A DNA stretch of 64,000 bases. Source: Apis mellifera (taxonomy: Eukaryota > Arthropoda > Insecta > Hymenoptera > Apidae). The notes beneath the pieces were generated by a model, which saw only the letters and a program-made list of their open reading frames with translations, did no database searches and was not told where the DNA came from. How positions within the stretch are numbered: position 1 is the stretch's first letter; every line of letters starts with the position of its first letter. A program made the position numbers and the translations under genes. Where the stretch lies: positions 1,245,001 through 1,309,000 of the forward strand of contig NC_037638.1 in NCBI RefSeq assembly GCF_003254395.2, written 5' to 3'. Below, in pieces: positions 11,870 through 23,840 of this stretch.

Positions 11870-13060
11870 GGTTTTGAACGATTTTTAGAGAAACGTTACG
11901 TCGCTTTGTTATTGTAATTTCATTAAAAATGTATAAATAAATAAATATTATGAATATTCGAAGTGATTTGAAGTATTAAGTGATATAGCAGCAGCAGGTA
12001 ATTAATTTTGTGATAAACTTGAGAATTGGAAATTTAGAATTGGTATTTTAGAGGAACAGATGTTCTTAAAAATGCTTATTAGGAAGTTTATTAAGAAGCT
12101 ATATTAGTTATATTAAGAAGTTATATTAAGAAGTTATGGCGGATAAATATGGATTTTAACAAACTGATAATTATAAAATGAAGAAAGTACTGTAAGAAGA
12201 CATAGAGAACGTCGCTTTATTATTGTGATTTGTTATTTCATTAAAAATATAAATATAAATGTATAAATAAATGTTATGAATATAAATATAAATGTATAAA
12301 TAAATGTTATGAATATAAATATAAATGTATAAATAAATATTATGAATATTCGAAGTGATTTGAAGTGTTAAGTGTGATATATCAGCAGAAATTAATTAAT
12401 TTTGTAATAAAATTAAATTTTGAGAATTGGAAATTCTTGGTATTTTAGAGGAACAGATGTTGAAGAGAAAAATGCTTATTAAGAAGTTATGGCGGATAGA
12501 TATAGGTTTTAACAAACTGATAATTATAAAATAAAAAAAGTACTGTAAGAAGACATAGAGAACGTCGCTTTATTATTTGTTATTTCATTAAAAATGTATA
12601 AATATATATTATGAATATTCTGAACTGATTTGAAGTGTTAAATGGTATAGCAGAAGGTAATTAATTTTGTGATAAATTTGACAATTTAGAATTGGTATTT
12701 TAGAGGGACAGATATTCTTAAAAATGCTTATTAAGAAGTTATGGCGGATAGATATGGGCTTTAACAAACTGATAATTATAAAATGAAGAAAATACTGTAA
12801 GAAAACATAGAGAACGTCGTTTTATTATTGTAATTTGTTATTTCATTAAAAATGTAAATATAAATAAATATTATAAATGTGACAAAATATCCGCAGTAAG
12901 TAATTTTATGATAAACTTGAGAATTGGAAATTCTTGGTATTTTAAAGGAACAGATGTTGAGGGAAAAATGTTTATTAAGAAAAAAAGTTATGGCCAATAG
13001 ATATAGAGTTTAAAAAACTGTAAGAAGACATATCATGTTCAAACATTGAAAGAAATAAAG
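11870..13060. repeat. Tandem array E, about 250-350 bp unit
   Basis: Four copies are anchored by AGAGAACGTCGCTTTATTAT, or a variant, at about 11889, 12204, 12557 and 12809. Each is followed by TTTCATTAAAAATGTATAAA and TTGGTATTTTAGAGGAACAG, and most carry AAGAAGTTATGGCGGATA and TTTAACAAACTGATAATTAT. A sub-block of ATAAATATAAATGTATAA is itself triplicated inside the second copy (12250-12340), which explains its extra length. Confidence 0.9.
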
Positions 13061-14370
13061 AAAAACTTCCTATAGCATAGGAAATGGTGGCATTTCTTCA
13101 TGAATGGAATAAAATACAAAATTTTTTCTTTTTTTCGATGAATGAAAATTGATGAATTATCATTTTGCCAGAATTCTGGATTCGATGAGGATTTTTCGAT
13201 GGAATAAAATTTTGAAAGAATTCTAGAACTCGATCTTTATGAGCTCCATTTTCGAATGGCAGCCATTTTGATTCGTACATATTCTCCGCGTAACTCGAAA
13301 CGTCAAATTTTCTACCTTATTATTTTACTTTTTTTATCTAATTATAATTCGCATAGAATTAACTTTATCGTCCTATCACGTCACATCTAACAGATCTCGA
13401 TAACTCTCGTTTCATCGAGCTCGACAAAATGGCCTCTCTACGAAATTGTAGTATAAGCTAATTAAATGGATCGATATATTACCCTACGCGTACATACATC
13501 ATGTACGCATGCGCGTTGGTCCTCCGTGGAAAGACGAAATTACCCAAAATGGCCGCCATCTTAACCGGTTCGAGAACCAATCAACGGGCTCTGTTCGACC
13601 CCTGGCTGCATTTCTTTATTACTTGAAAATACGTAAAACAACTCACTCTGTTCGAATTCTCTCAATGATCCACTTCATTTCGATTCCTAAAACTCGTGTG
13701 ACTCGTTTAATCGAACAACTCGATAAACAACTTTCGTAAACAAACCTATATCCCCATCCAGAAAATCCAAATATTTCGCACGGGAAAAAAAATTTTCAGC
13801 TTTTCTCTTTCCGATCGAATAATTTCGAAAAGAAGACGAAACTTGTAACAGTTCGATTCCGCTGCAACTACGTGTATTTAATCGAGTTGGATAATTTCGA
13901 AGAAAAGAAAGGCGATAGAGAACATTATACGAGCGTAATAGGCGTACAAGTTGATTCATTTGCGCGAATTTATTCATAACGATAAGTTGGTGGAATCGTT
14001 TAATCGAGCTCGATAGTTTCGAAAGATATGGAAGCAGGGGGTCGGCGGGACGGATATATAGGAATCGTTACGTGGGAAATAACATCAGCTGGAAAAAAAT
14101 ACGCATAATGCGGCAATACAGGATGAGCGATAAGGATAACGGCCGGGTTATTACATCAGCCTGGTACAAAACTGGTCTTGGAGCGAATATAGTATTTTAT
14201 GGGCGGAGGATCCATTGAAACGGGGCCGCGGAATGAATATTTATCGGTAAATTGTAGGTAGAAACACACTCGTGTCCGGTGTGGACGTGGGGTGGAAACA
14301 AAGTGTGCGATGTTCTCTCGATGTTCGTTCGACGAGCCTGTCTTTTTCAAGAATCCCCCGAAGAATGGAA
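13061..14370. other. Single-copy DNA with a paired GCCAT motif; no gene seen
   Basis: AT-rich to about 13400, then mixed. AAAATGGCCGCCATCTT near 13545 contains two opposed YY1/Pho-type cores, with further GCCAT/ATGGC cores near 13250 and 13428. A minus-strand acceptor-like ATTTTTTTCCAG lies near 14082-14093, but no partner donor was found. 13970-14360 is GC-balanced and may be a conserved non-coding element. Confidence 0.4.
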
Positions 14371-14392
14371 GGCCCCTTAGAGCAAAGGGGCC
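14371..14392. other. Perfect GC-rich hairpin
   Basis: GGCCCCTT, a six-base spacer, then AAGGGGCC form an 8-bp perfect inverted repeat. It is too short for a microRNA precursor and lacks a terminator context. It may be structural or coincidental. Confidence 0.6.
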
Positions 14393-15099
14393 CTCCGGTG
14401 TACCCCTTTGAATTATTATGCATTTAGTCGAGACAGTTTATCGTGCCCCTGCACGATAATTCCGTTTAATCCCGTCTATAAATTAATATTTCCCTTTCCC
14501 GACCAGTTTATAAGTCGTATACGTGCATACGTACATACATACATGCAACAACGATCCGATTGTGATAATTGTGATCGCCAACATATTTGAATTATATTTT
14601 ACTTTACGCCAACAGGATGAAGATACTCGGTACATAACACCGAGAAATAATTCGCGTATTTATTACAAGTTCGTTACGTTGACGGACGATTCGTCGAACC
14701 GTCCTCTTATCTTCTCTTAGAAGAAGAAAAAGGAAGGAAGGAAAGAAAGAAGGAGAGAGAGAGAGAGTAAAAAACGGACCTCGGTCGAGCCTCGTGGCGA
14801 GTAGATACGGAGCAATTGGAATGAGAGACGTCACGCGATGGTAGGCAGGGAGCGAGAGCGAGAGGGAGCGAGAGCGAGCGAGAGCGAGAGAGAGAAAGAG
14901 AAAAAAAACGAAGAAAAAAGGGACACGATTTTCATGACAGCCGTTTTGCCACACGCACAGCCTTTCAGGAAACCTGGACACGGTGCATCGCGAGTAAATC
15001 GCGAGATGCTCCCGGTTTAATAGGGGTATAGCCGATGGTCGTAATGGCCTGGGAGTAGCGGACAGGTACCGACCACGGGCCACGCGGCCCATTAAGTAT
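14393..15099. other. Purine-rich repeats and single-copy DNA; no gene seen
   Basis: Contains a GGAA/GAAA/GA run (14718-14767) and an irregular GAGCGAGA tract (14846-14905). On the opposite strand these generate Ser/Leu/Arg-rich open frames, which are not taken as genes. Confidence 0.5.
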
Positions 15100-15183
15100 G
15101 CGCTCGTGTAGTCGCACGTGCACCCAACGGGAGAGAGAGAGAGAGGGAAGAGCGGAGTGGAGCCACCGTCGAGCCGGCCGTGT
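15100..15183 (+). other. Weak candidate non-coding first exon
   Basis: A CpG-rich stretch with a GA run (about 15130-15146) ends at CCGTGTGT followed by GTAAGTAAAAG, a good plus-strand donor at 15184. An acceptor-like CTTCTTACAG ends at about 15404 in the AT-rich DNA downstream, giving a possible intron of about 220 bases. There is no ATG-led frame, so this would be 5' untranslated sequence. The purine-rich context makes a chance match plausible. Confidence 0.15.
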
Positions 15184-15826
15184 GTGTAAGTAAAAGTGCG
15201 AGTAACGCTGGCCTGTTCGTTCCGTTTGGATCCGATCAGCGGGTCGAGAAGAAGAGAAGGAGGAGAAAGAGGAAACTAGCTTTCGAGACGAAGATGGAAC
15301 GAATCGAAGAGGAGGGATTTTCATACATTTTTCACGGAATGGAAAGAAATTTAAATAGTTTTAAATTTAAGTTTAACCTTAATGTATCTCAATTCTTCTT
15401 ACAGATTCAAACAGTGAATGAAAACTATACATTCATATATTTATATAATTTTTATTCCAAAAATTATATAAATATTATTACTCAGTTAGATCAAAGAATT
15501 ATTAACGTTAAAATTAATTTTAATACAATTTTGCAAAGTTTCGCCGATCAATGCATAGCAAAGTAGTAGAAAGAAGTAGAAAGTTTCTACTTTTCGTATT
15601 CGACTCTTATCGCGTGGAACGTGATGTGAAAAAAAATTCACCACAAATCGTGTGAATTTCTGATACTCGAGTAATCTACAAAAAATCTTATAATTTATCA
15701 ATCATTGAAATCGTCTGCCTACATATCCTTTTATTTAATCTGAAAAAAAAAAGAATTTGAAACGTATAATTGTTACTATACGTCGAAACGATCATTACTT
15801 CTTTGTATAATTCTGAAAATGAGTTA
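15184..15826. other. AT-rich single-copy DNA; no gene seen
   Basis: Mostly AT-rich, with one purine run of AGGAGGAGAAAGAGG (15257-15277). Long frames are open here only because of composition. Nothing recognisable. Confidence 0.4.
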
Positions 15827-16048
15827 ATGTACACGTTGCTCGATGCCGCTTGTTGCGTATCGGTCAGCCGAAAAATTAACACGCAGGATATAATATCCGT
15901 TGGAATTCATCGGGCAAAAGTGTATACACGCACGAAATCGGGGACGATTGATATACGGCTGAAAGGCGACATCATCATTAGCATTCGAGCCGATAATATT
16001 TCTTGCCGATTGCCATTACGTGGCGGACCGTTTAAAATGAGTTATTGA
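15827..16048 (+). CDS. Unrecognised small open frame, 73 codons
   Basis: I do not recognise this frame. It starts at an ATG, stays open for 73 codons and ends at TGA. Its composition is protein-like rather than low-complexity: mixed Ile, Asp, Arg, Lys and Gly, with a run DIRLKGDIIISIRADNIS near residues 49-66. It lies in a GC-balanced island between AT-rich DNA and a GA-repeat tract. No acceptor, donor, polyadenylation signal or signal peptide is obvious, and the frame is short enough to arise by chance in a conserved non-coding element. The alternative, that the island is regulatory, is at least as likely. Confidence 0.12.
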   Translation: MYTLLDAACCVSVSRKINTQDIISVGIHRAKVYTRTKSGTIDIRLKGDIIISIRADNISCRLPLRGGPFKMSY

Positions 16049-17314
16049 ACTTGGCAGGATGCCAGGCGAGCGAGAGCGAGAGAGAGAGCGAGAGCGAAAG
16101 CGAGAACGAGAGCGAGAGAGAGGGACGTCGTTTCGACGGGACGGTTGTTTCGCGTTTGTTTTGGAAAGTTTAAGAAAAAAAATTAAACGGAGAAGACTCG
16201 TCGACATCGATCGTCGTCCCCTACGTACTTGGACAGCATTTTCGAGACCAGGATTTTTTTTCCTTTCAATATACACCAGCGATACAAAACAGGTTGGTGT
16301 ATATATATAAGATAATAATGTTATTTATTGAGTGTTGACGAATCGTATAATAATAATAATAATAACTCGCGATAATTCCAATTTTATTACATCTGTTATT
16401 ATATGTTGAAAAGTTACGAGATTCGGAAAATCTGGTTGAAAAATATTTTATAAATTTGTCTGTAAATTATTATAACCAATATCGATCGGTTGTAAATTAT
16501 TACCACTATCGTGAAAACGTAACGTATTTCGAGTGCAGCATTTTCCTTTGGTAAACACCTGGATAAACACGTTTAATAAGAAACTTTAATATATATGCAT
16601 ATATATATATTCTTTTCAAGGAAAGTTTCTCGAATATATTTTCGATATACATAAATTATCTAGCTTTCATTTTTCAATCCGTTAATGTATCATTTACAAA
16701 TGTTTCGCCGAAATATATCGCCTCCCGATAGATACTTAATAACGCAGACACTTTTCAATTAACTCTTATCCACGATGAAATTAAAGCCTGAAATTACGAG
16801 GTTTCCAACCAATCGTTTCAAAATTTCTTCGAATACGAGGAGGGAAACGAATTAAAAAAAAAAAAGATGAAGAAGAGTATATCCGCCGTTATTTCATCCA
16901 TCGAGCTGTTCACGCAGCTTGATCCCACACGCGAGCGCGCGTGCTATTTGGCGAAAACGACAAGCCGACAGATAGGCAGATTTAAGATTCTTTTCTCGCT
17001 CGACGCGAAACTCGCGTGTCACGTCACCAACATTGGAATTTTATCGTCCACGGATGAAAGGGGCCGAAATAGATACCGGTAATTAGAAAGGTAATTAATC
17101 GCGTAATTAATGAACCGTTGCACGCATCGCGACACTCGGCGATCGGCCATCCTACGCTCGAATATCGTGTAACACCGCTCGATATTGTCCGCATGCACGC
17201 CAATATTATTCCGGGGGAAAATATATATTTTCTCGAATTATAAATTTCTCCTTATAGATGTCGTTTAATAATAATAATAATAATAAAAAAAATCATTCGG
17301 ATAACGGCAAAGGA
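16049..17314. other. Single-copy DNA with microsatellites; no gene seen
   Basis: Begins with a GAGC/GA tract (about 16067-16122). Short TAA runs (16349-16366 and about 17268-17288) and a TATA run near 16594-16611 follow. The rest is AT-rich or mixed. No frame or splice pair stands out. Confidence 0.45.
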
Positions 17315-17700
17315 TCAGAGAGGAGGAAATCTAATTTCGATTCGAAGAAACGAGGAGAAATAGAGAAAAGTTTCTTGGAATTACTTCGAGAATCGTTTCG
17401 ACGATTGGAAAGGATCGAAGAAGAAGAGAAGTTATAAATTATTCGAAATTATAAATTTAATCAGCAATATCGTTCACTAGATGGAAATCTGATTTCGATC
17501 TCGAAGAAACCGGGAAAAGTTTCTCGGAATTATAAATTTCTTTCTATGGATAATAAAAGAAGAAACCAGAGGAGAAGATTCTAATATCATTTACCGGATG
17601 AAAATCTGTCCGAGATCGGCCACGATAAGGGATCGAAGAAACGGGAGGGAAGAAGATTCTTATTTTATCATTCGTCGGATGAAAATCTCTCGTTTCGATA
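17315..17700. repeat. Short degenerate tandem array, three copies
   Basis: GGAAATCTAATTTCGATTCG near 17325 matches GGAAATCTGATTTCGATCTC near 17482, each followed by GAAGAAAC and AAAAGTTTCT. A third, more diverged unit with GGATGAAAATCTG begins near 17596. The block ends with another GGATGAAAATCT near 17677. The spacing is about 80-160 bases. Confidence 0.65.
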
Positions 17701-19189
17701 ACGATTCGTAATAAATGATAAGAGAAACGACGATCCGTGACGACAGCCTCGTTTCAGCCATCGTATCGATCGAGGAAGCGAAAGATTCACGCCGCGCACC
17801 TTTCCCGGATTCGTCGCGACTGATCGACAGATCGGCGTTGGCCGCCAGGCTGCGTGGGCCCGCAGCGTAAACACGTGCGCCTCCTTTCGTCCCAACTTAC
17901 GTTTTATCGCGGTGGCCTGGCTGCCTTCTTGCCTATCTCGATACGTATCGCTACGTACCTGCACGCGTGTTCCCCCCCTCCTCCCCTCTCTCCCCCCTGC
18001 CCAGCTCGCGTGCACCGCCGCGCTTATATTAGATGAACGCACGAAGATACGTACGCGCATGCGTGTTAATTCGAACGAGCACTCGGGAGAAACGCGAGTG
18101 GAGTGGCCTCTCGTTTCCAAGTTTCGAATTTATGACGGATCGCGGACAAGCTCGGTTGAAAATCAGTTTTCTTTTTGTCGATCCTCCAGTGTTCAACTTG
18201 ATAAATCGATAGCTCCCTACTTGTAATGGAAAGTGAAGAAACGAACGAGTAGGGGAGAACAAAGATGTCTTAAATAGAAATTACGGGAAGGAACAAATTA
18301 TTTACATTGTCCTCGTAGAGGAGATAAATATCTTTTTCGTCGTGGAAACGAGATAATATAGGAACGCGAGCGTAGGTACTTGAATAGCCGTGTACACGTG
18401 TATGTATATATATATATTTCGTGGCGAGGAACTGGCATAATCTCGAAACGAGAGATCACGAGCATGGAGAATCGAATTATTCCAGTTACTAAAGAGAGAA
18501 GAATTTTTTCCTCTGTTTATATGTATATATATATATATCCACGATGCATTATTCGAGCTTCGCACTGCCGCTCCTCTATCTGGATCTTCGTCCGTCTTTA
18601 TTTTTCTCGTACTACTCCGCCTCTTTTTTTCTCTCTCACACGTGTATCGTCATAAATCCCCTCCTAACTCGTCTCCTCGAAATATGTCTCGCGTAACGTT
18701 CGATGGGATCATTCGAGAGCAATCGAATTTTTCATAGATCCGTAACGAAATTTCTCCAAATATTCAAATTTCGATACAAATGTTGTACGATTTTAACTTA
18801 TATTAGACAATTCGTATTATCAATTGCGAATAATATTGGCGAGAAGGAGGAAAGAGGGATCTGAGAAGGAGTTTGAATTTTCGGTTGCGGACGGTCGCTT
18901 AAGGCCGGCGCAAGAGTCGTGCGCGCAAGTGGTGGGGGCAGCAGCGGCTAATGATGATCGATGATGTTCTCACTAGAACATAGCCGAGCCCCGGCCTAGA
19001 CAAGTCTGAGAGCTCGCCGGAACACGGCACGCCACTCGGAAGAAATGCTTTATTGAATTGTCGAAGACAAGGCCCGATACAAGACATCTGCTCTCAGTGG
19101 AGCCGACGGGAAACGTATGTGTGTCGTCAGCGTGGTAAAACCATCGATCCGTGATTTCTTCGAGTTCCCTTTTTCTCGCTTGATTAATG
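17701..19189. other. Single-copy DNA, partly CpG-rich; no gene seen
   Basis: 17740-18130 is CpG-rich with C runs (17960-18000). Short TA runs lie near 18404-18417 and 18526-18538. A perfect inverted repeat, ATGTTCT-CACT-AGAACAT, lies at 18964-18981 in a GC-balanced stretch (18880-19100). No coherent frame was found. Confidence 0.45.
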
Positions 19190-21045
19190 CAAGATCTGCA
19201 CACACGCTCCAACTTCCTTTATTGGAACACCCGTTACACTCTCTGCCGTTTTGCAATGCCTTTCTTCTTCTTCTTCTTCTTCTCCTTCTTCTTTCGAGTC
19301 GAGGAATTTCGTTTCGTTAATGTTCGACGTGTCGTACGATCGGAATATTGATAGGTGGGAAACAATGATTTGAATCGTTCGAGATTCACGCGACTTACCT
19401 CTATGCTCTAGCGTTTTACAACAATTTTTCGAGTCGAGTTCGAATTTTTGATATTCGAATAAATCGTGGATTATTGAAAAATTAGAATACGATTTCATTA
19501 TTCTTGGCGGAATAAAATTGGAGGTAATAATAATTGTTTGAATTAAGATCTACATAATTTCCTTTATTAGAACACCCGTTATAATTTCAATTAATTAATT
19601 TTGTTTCGTGATATTCGGTGTATACGAAATAAAATTCACATTGGAAGTGATAATAAATGGAAACAATGGTTTGAATTAAAATCTACATATATTAGAATTT
19701 TCTTTATTGGAACACCCGTTATACCAATGCTTTTTCGAATCGAGGGATTTTATTTAATACATGGAATGATTTTGGAAAATTAGAATATGATTTCATTATC
19801 AGAATAATTAAGTATGGAAAATTAGAATACGATTTCATTGTCAGAATAATTAAGTATCGTCGAAATATTGGTATAAAATAATTCACATTGCAAGTGATAA
19901 TAAATGAAAGCAATGGATTTGAGTTAAGATCTACATATTCTAGAATTTCCTTTATTGGAACACCCGTTATACCAATGCTTTTTCGAATCGAGGGATTTTA
20001 TTTAATACATGGAATGATTTTGGAAAATTAGAATACGATTTCATTATCAGAATAATTAAATATGGAAAATTAGAATACGATTTCATTGTCAGAATAATTA
20101 AGTATCGTCGAAATATTGGTATAAAATAATTCACATTGGAAGTGATAATAAATGGAAACAATGGATTTGAATTAAGATCTACATATTCTAGAATTTCCTT
20201 TATTGGAACACCCGTTATACCAATGCTGTAGTAATCGAGGGATTTTGTTTAATACATGGAATGATTTTGGAAAATTAGAATACGATTTCATTGTCAGAAT
20301 AATTAAGTATCGTCGAAATATTGGTATAAAATAATTCACATTGCAAGTGATAATAAATGAAAGCAATGGATTTGAGTTAAGATCTACATATTCTAGAATT
20401 TCCTTTATTGGAACACCCGTTATACCAATGCTTTTTCGAGTCGAGGGATTTTGTTTAATACATGGAATGATTTTGAAAAATTAGAATACGATTTCATTGT
20501 CAGAATAATTAAGTATCGTCGAAATATTGGTATAAAATAATTCGCATTGCAAGATGATAATAAATGGAAGCAATTAAGATCTACACGCATTGCAACTTTC
20601 TTTATCGGAACACCCGTTATAACAAATTTGTTTCAATCGAGGAATTTTGTATCGCGCGAACAAAACTTGAATTGATAAGTGATAAATGAAAATGATGATT
20701 CGAATTATTCGAGTTAAGATCTACACGCGTTGTAGTAATTTCCTTTATTGGAACACCCGTTATTTTTTTTTTTTTCTCGTTTCGCGTATATCGAATACAC
20801 GATCGAATACACGGCGAAATATTGGAATGAAATTCGCATTGATAAATGAAAATAATGATTCGAGTTAAGATCTACACGGATCGCAACTTCCTTTATTGGA
20901 ACACCCGTTATAATAACGTTTCAGCGTGTTGCGAATGCTCGTTTCGAATCGAGGAATTTTGTTTCCCAATATCGATACTGGCGTATAATAAAAGAATCGT
21001 ATTGGAAGGGATGAATAGCAACACAATGATTCGAGTTAATTAACA
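19190..21045. repeat. Tandem array F, about 140-345 bp unit, partly very recent
   Basis: CTTTATTGGAACACCCGTTA, or a close variant, recurs nine times, at about 19217, 19562, 19702, 19950, 20198, 20403, 20600, 20743 and 20891. It is usually preceded by GTTAAGATCTACA. The copies starting at 19702 and 19950 are nearly identical over about 248 bases. Both contain an internal doubling of a block with GGAAAATTAGAATACGATTT. The 20198 and 20403 copies carry that block once and are about 200 bases long. This points to unequal exchange inside the array. Frames open across the copies are repeat translations. Confidence 0.95.
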
Positions 21046-21504
21046 AAAGTCGAGAAAAAGGTATAAAACGAGTATAAAATATGACGAATCGGATCCATTA
21101 TTCGAAATTTAATATTTTTTCCTCTCCCCTCCCCGTTTTTACTCGGTCGAGTTTATGTTTTAATAGGCTAGGAATGCTTGGATCGCCCCTTTTCTTTCTC
21201 GCAAGTAATCCGAAAAAACGAGAAGAATCCTAGTCGTAAATTGATCGAGCCTTCCCTTTAAGAATGAAAGGGCTGTTGAAAGTTCGCCGGATGGATTGAC
21301 GTTAAATGAGTACTCAGAGACGTGGTTTCCTTAAACTGGTCGGCCGTAACTTTGAGAATAAAAAGCTTGTTCGTCGTCGGCAAGATATGGTGTCTATTCA
21401 GAAGCTTGTTACCTTTTTTTTTTTTCTCTTTCTCTTACTTTTTTCCTTTTTTTTTTCCCCCCCATTCGATGTTAATGTTTTTCATGCTTGTACCATTCAT
21501 CCAG
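21046..21504. other. Single-copy DNA; no gene seen
   Basis: Mixed composition with T-rich and C-rich runs (21413-21465). A short plus-strand frame starts at 21307 but is driven by the T-rich run. No domain. Confidence 0.4.
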
Positions 21505-22436
21505 CGGAATCTCTTCCAGATCGGATTCTTTTAACGAGCCAATAACAGAATCCTTAAATCGGCCTCTGATTAATTATACTATATCCTCTACATAGATTTT
21601 CCAATTCCATTCTTCTATCGATCGATTATGAACGATCCTTTACTCTATCGAAGAAGAAATTTTTAATTTCCAAAAAGAAAAATAAAAATCTTTCCAGATC
21701 TCTTCCAGATCGGATTCTTTTAACGAGCCAATAACAGAGTCCTTAAATCGGCCTCTGATTAATTATACTATATCCTCCATATAGATTTTCCATTCTTCTA
21801 TCGATCGATTATGAACGATCCTTTACCCTACCGAAGAAGAAATTTTTAATTCCCAAAAAGAAAAAAAAAATCTCTTCCAGATTGGATTCTTTTAACGAGC
21901 CAATAACAGAGTCCTTAATCGGCCTCTGATTAATTATACTATACATATATCCTCCATATAGATTTTCCATTCTTCTATCGATCGATTATGAACGATCCTT
22001 TACCCTACCGAAGAAGAAATTTTTAATTTTCAAAAAAAAAAAAAATAAAGATCTCTCCAGATCTCTTCCAGATCGGATTCTTTTAACGAGCCAATAACAG
22101 AGTCCTTAAATCGATTTTATACTATATATATCCTCCATATAGATTTTCCATTCTTTTATCGATCGATTATGAACGATCTTTTACCCTACCGATGAAAAAA
22201 TTTTTAATTTCCAAAAAAAAAAATAAAAATCTCTTCAGATCTCTTCCAGATCGGATTCTTTTAACGAGCCAATAACAGAGTCCTTAAATCGATTTGATTA
22301 ATTATACATATATCCTCCATATAGATTTTCCAATTCCATTCTTCTATCAATATCATTATGAACGATTATGAACGATCCTTTACCTTACCGAAGAAGAAAT
22401 TTTTAATTTTCAAAAAAAAAAAAAAAAAATAAAAAT
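21505..22436. repeat. Tandem array G, about 172-190 bp unit
   Basis: Five copies begin with TCTTCCAGATCGGATTCTTT at about 21511, 21700, 21872, 22062 and 22241. They continue with TAACGAGCCAATAACAGAGT, TCCATATAGATTTTCCATTC and TATCGATCGATTATGAACGA, then end in a variable poly-A run. The tight unit length and conserved blocks suggest recent amplification. Confidence 0.95.
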
Positions 22437-23536
22437 TTATTAATCGATTCGATTCAACACGGAAACGGCGAAGCGGCGATACTCACAGAGCTTGTTAAAT
22501 AAACACCTGCGCGCGTTATGGAGTTTATTCTTATTAGTGGCGGGGATGCATTTTAAATATATATATATATATATGTACACATCTTCTTGGTGAACTTCCT
22601 GGGTGCCGATATTCCGAGATATTCCTCCCATAGTCCCGCATACCGGTTTCTCTGAAATTAATTGCTACAGTTCCGTGCTGTTTGCGCCGCGTAGATTAGC
22701 ATGTACTTCTGTGTGTATCGATTTCAAATACAGGGTGTGCAAGAAACCAGCCATTAATTCTGCCGCGATAACACGCCGCGTTAACTTTTAAATTGCCGGT
22801 TCGCGTATGAACGAATGAATCACTAGCCTCGCGATTAAAACCGTGGCGGAGAGACCGTTCGAGAGAGTGTGTTTCTTTCGCGCCGAGTGTTGTTGGTCGG
22901 TTGAGACGAGTGAGAAAGTTGATAAAAAAAAAAAAAAAATTCAAAAGAGATAAATTCAAATTGGACGAAAAAAAGTATATAAGGCGGTGAACACATTGTG
23001 AACCAGGGAAGAGATTCTAACCTCAATTTCAACGAGGAGTCGGATACTTATAATCCGATTTAAAATTTAAAATATCGTTAGATTCGACGTATATTCCTTC
23101 ACAGATTTTATACACCTTTCCCCTCTTACACCTTTGTTCGAGAAATAAAAACTCGACGAGGATTCCAGGATTTTTCTTGGAAAAAAAAATAAAATAAACA
23201 CGAACGATACGACGTCGATTTCTTTTTGGTCACTGCGTACCGGTAGAATATGCGCGGCTCAAGTAGTCAACGGCTTCGAACATTTTACTATAATTCCTAT
23301 GATAATCTTGGCTATCATCCGAGCTCGTTTTTGCTCGACACGGGCTAGCTATACAGCTCGCGGCTGATTGCCTATCTCCGGTTCGTAAGCCTCGCGAAAA
23401 AAAAGGACCAAGGATATATCGGCGAAAAAAAAGGAAAAAAAAAAGAAAAAAGAAAAGGAAAAAATTCCATAATCGTCCCATAAGTTTTCACCGGCGACAG
23501 CGGTTTTAAGGTCTGCATCCTCCTGCACTGACTCAC
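22437..23536. other. Single-copy DNA; no certain gene
   Basis: Holds a short TA run (22557-22574), a TACAGGGTGT motif near 22730 and a purine run (23395-23462). A minus-strand acceptor-like ATTAATTTCAG near 22650 precedes a stretch open in all three frames, which carries no information. It was not called. If the minus-strand unit upstream is real, this stretch would be its next intron. Confidence 0.35.
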
Positions 23537-23582
23537 CTCGGTTATAACCGCCGATTCTCCACCACACGCCAATTTCACGTAT
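23537..23582 (-). other. Candidate 46-bp internal exon
   Basis: On the minus strand a pyrimidine-rich tract ending CTGTTTTTGTTCCAG precedes 46 bases that end in AACCGAG. A near-perfect donor, GTGAGTCAG, follows. Two of the three frames are open. One of them reads YVKLACGGESAVITE. When joined to the candidate exon at 23841-24062, that frame stays open for about 34 codons but contains no ATG. The other frame reads IREIGVWWRIGGYNR. No family is recognised. It could be part of an untranslated leader, a long non-coding RNA or a short coding exon. The splice signals are seen directly, while exon status is inferred. Confidence 0.33.
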
Positions 23583-23840
23583 CTGGAACAAAAACAGAAA
23601 ACGAATGTCAAACAACTGCGCGCGGACTACTGCTCTGTCATCGATGCAAGGATAACACGCCACTCGAGAGTGTGTAACTTGTAATTAGCGATCGTTGGTA
23701 TGTTTAAGGTATGTCTCGAGGAATCATTTGCATTCGAAATCCACTCGTGTCTCGCAAAAAAAGAAAAAAGAAAAAAAAAAGAAAAAAGAAAAATCTTAAT
23801 AATAAGGGAAAAATCGTAAATATCTCACTATTAAACTTAC

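Noticed and set aside
13845..13870. tRNA B-box-like GTTCGATTCC
   Set aside because: No A-box at the right distance and no cloverleaf can be folded around it.
18964..18981. Steroid-receptor-like inverted repeat ATGTTCT-CACT-AGAACAT
   Set aside because: Spacer and half-site order do not match known insect nuclear receptor elements. Recorded only as an inverted repeat.
22540..22649. Possible minus-strand terminal exon after an ATTAATTTCAG acceptor
   Set aside because: All three frames are open over the stretch and it ends in a TA repeat, so the open frame carries no information.
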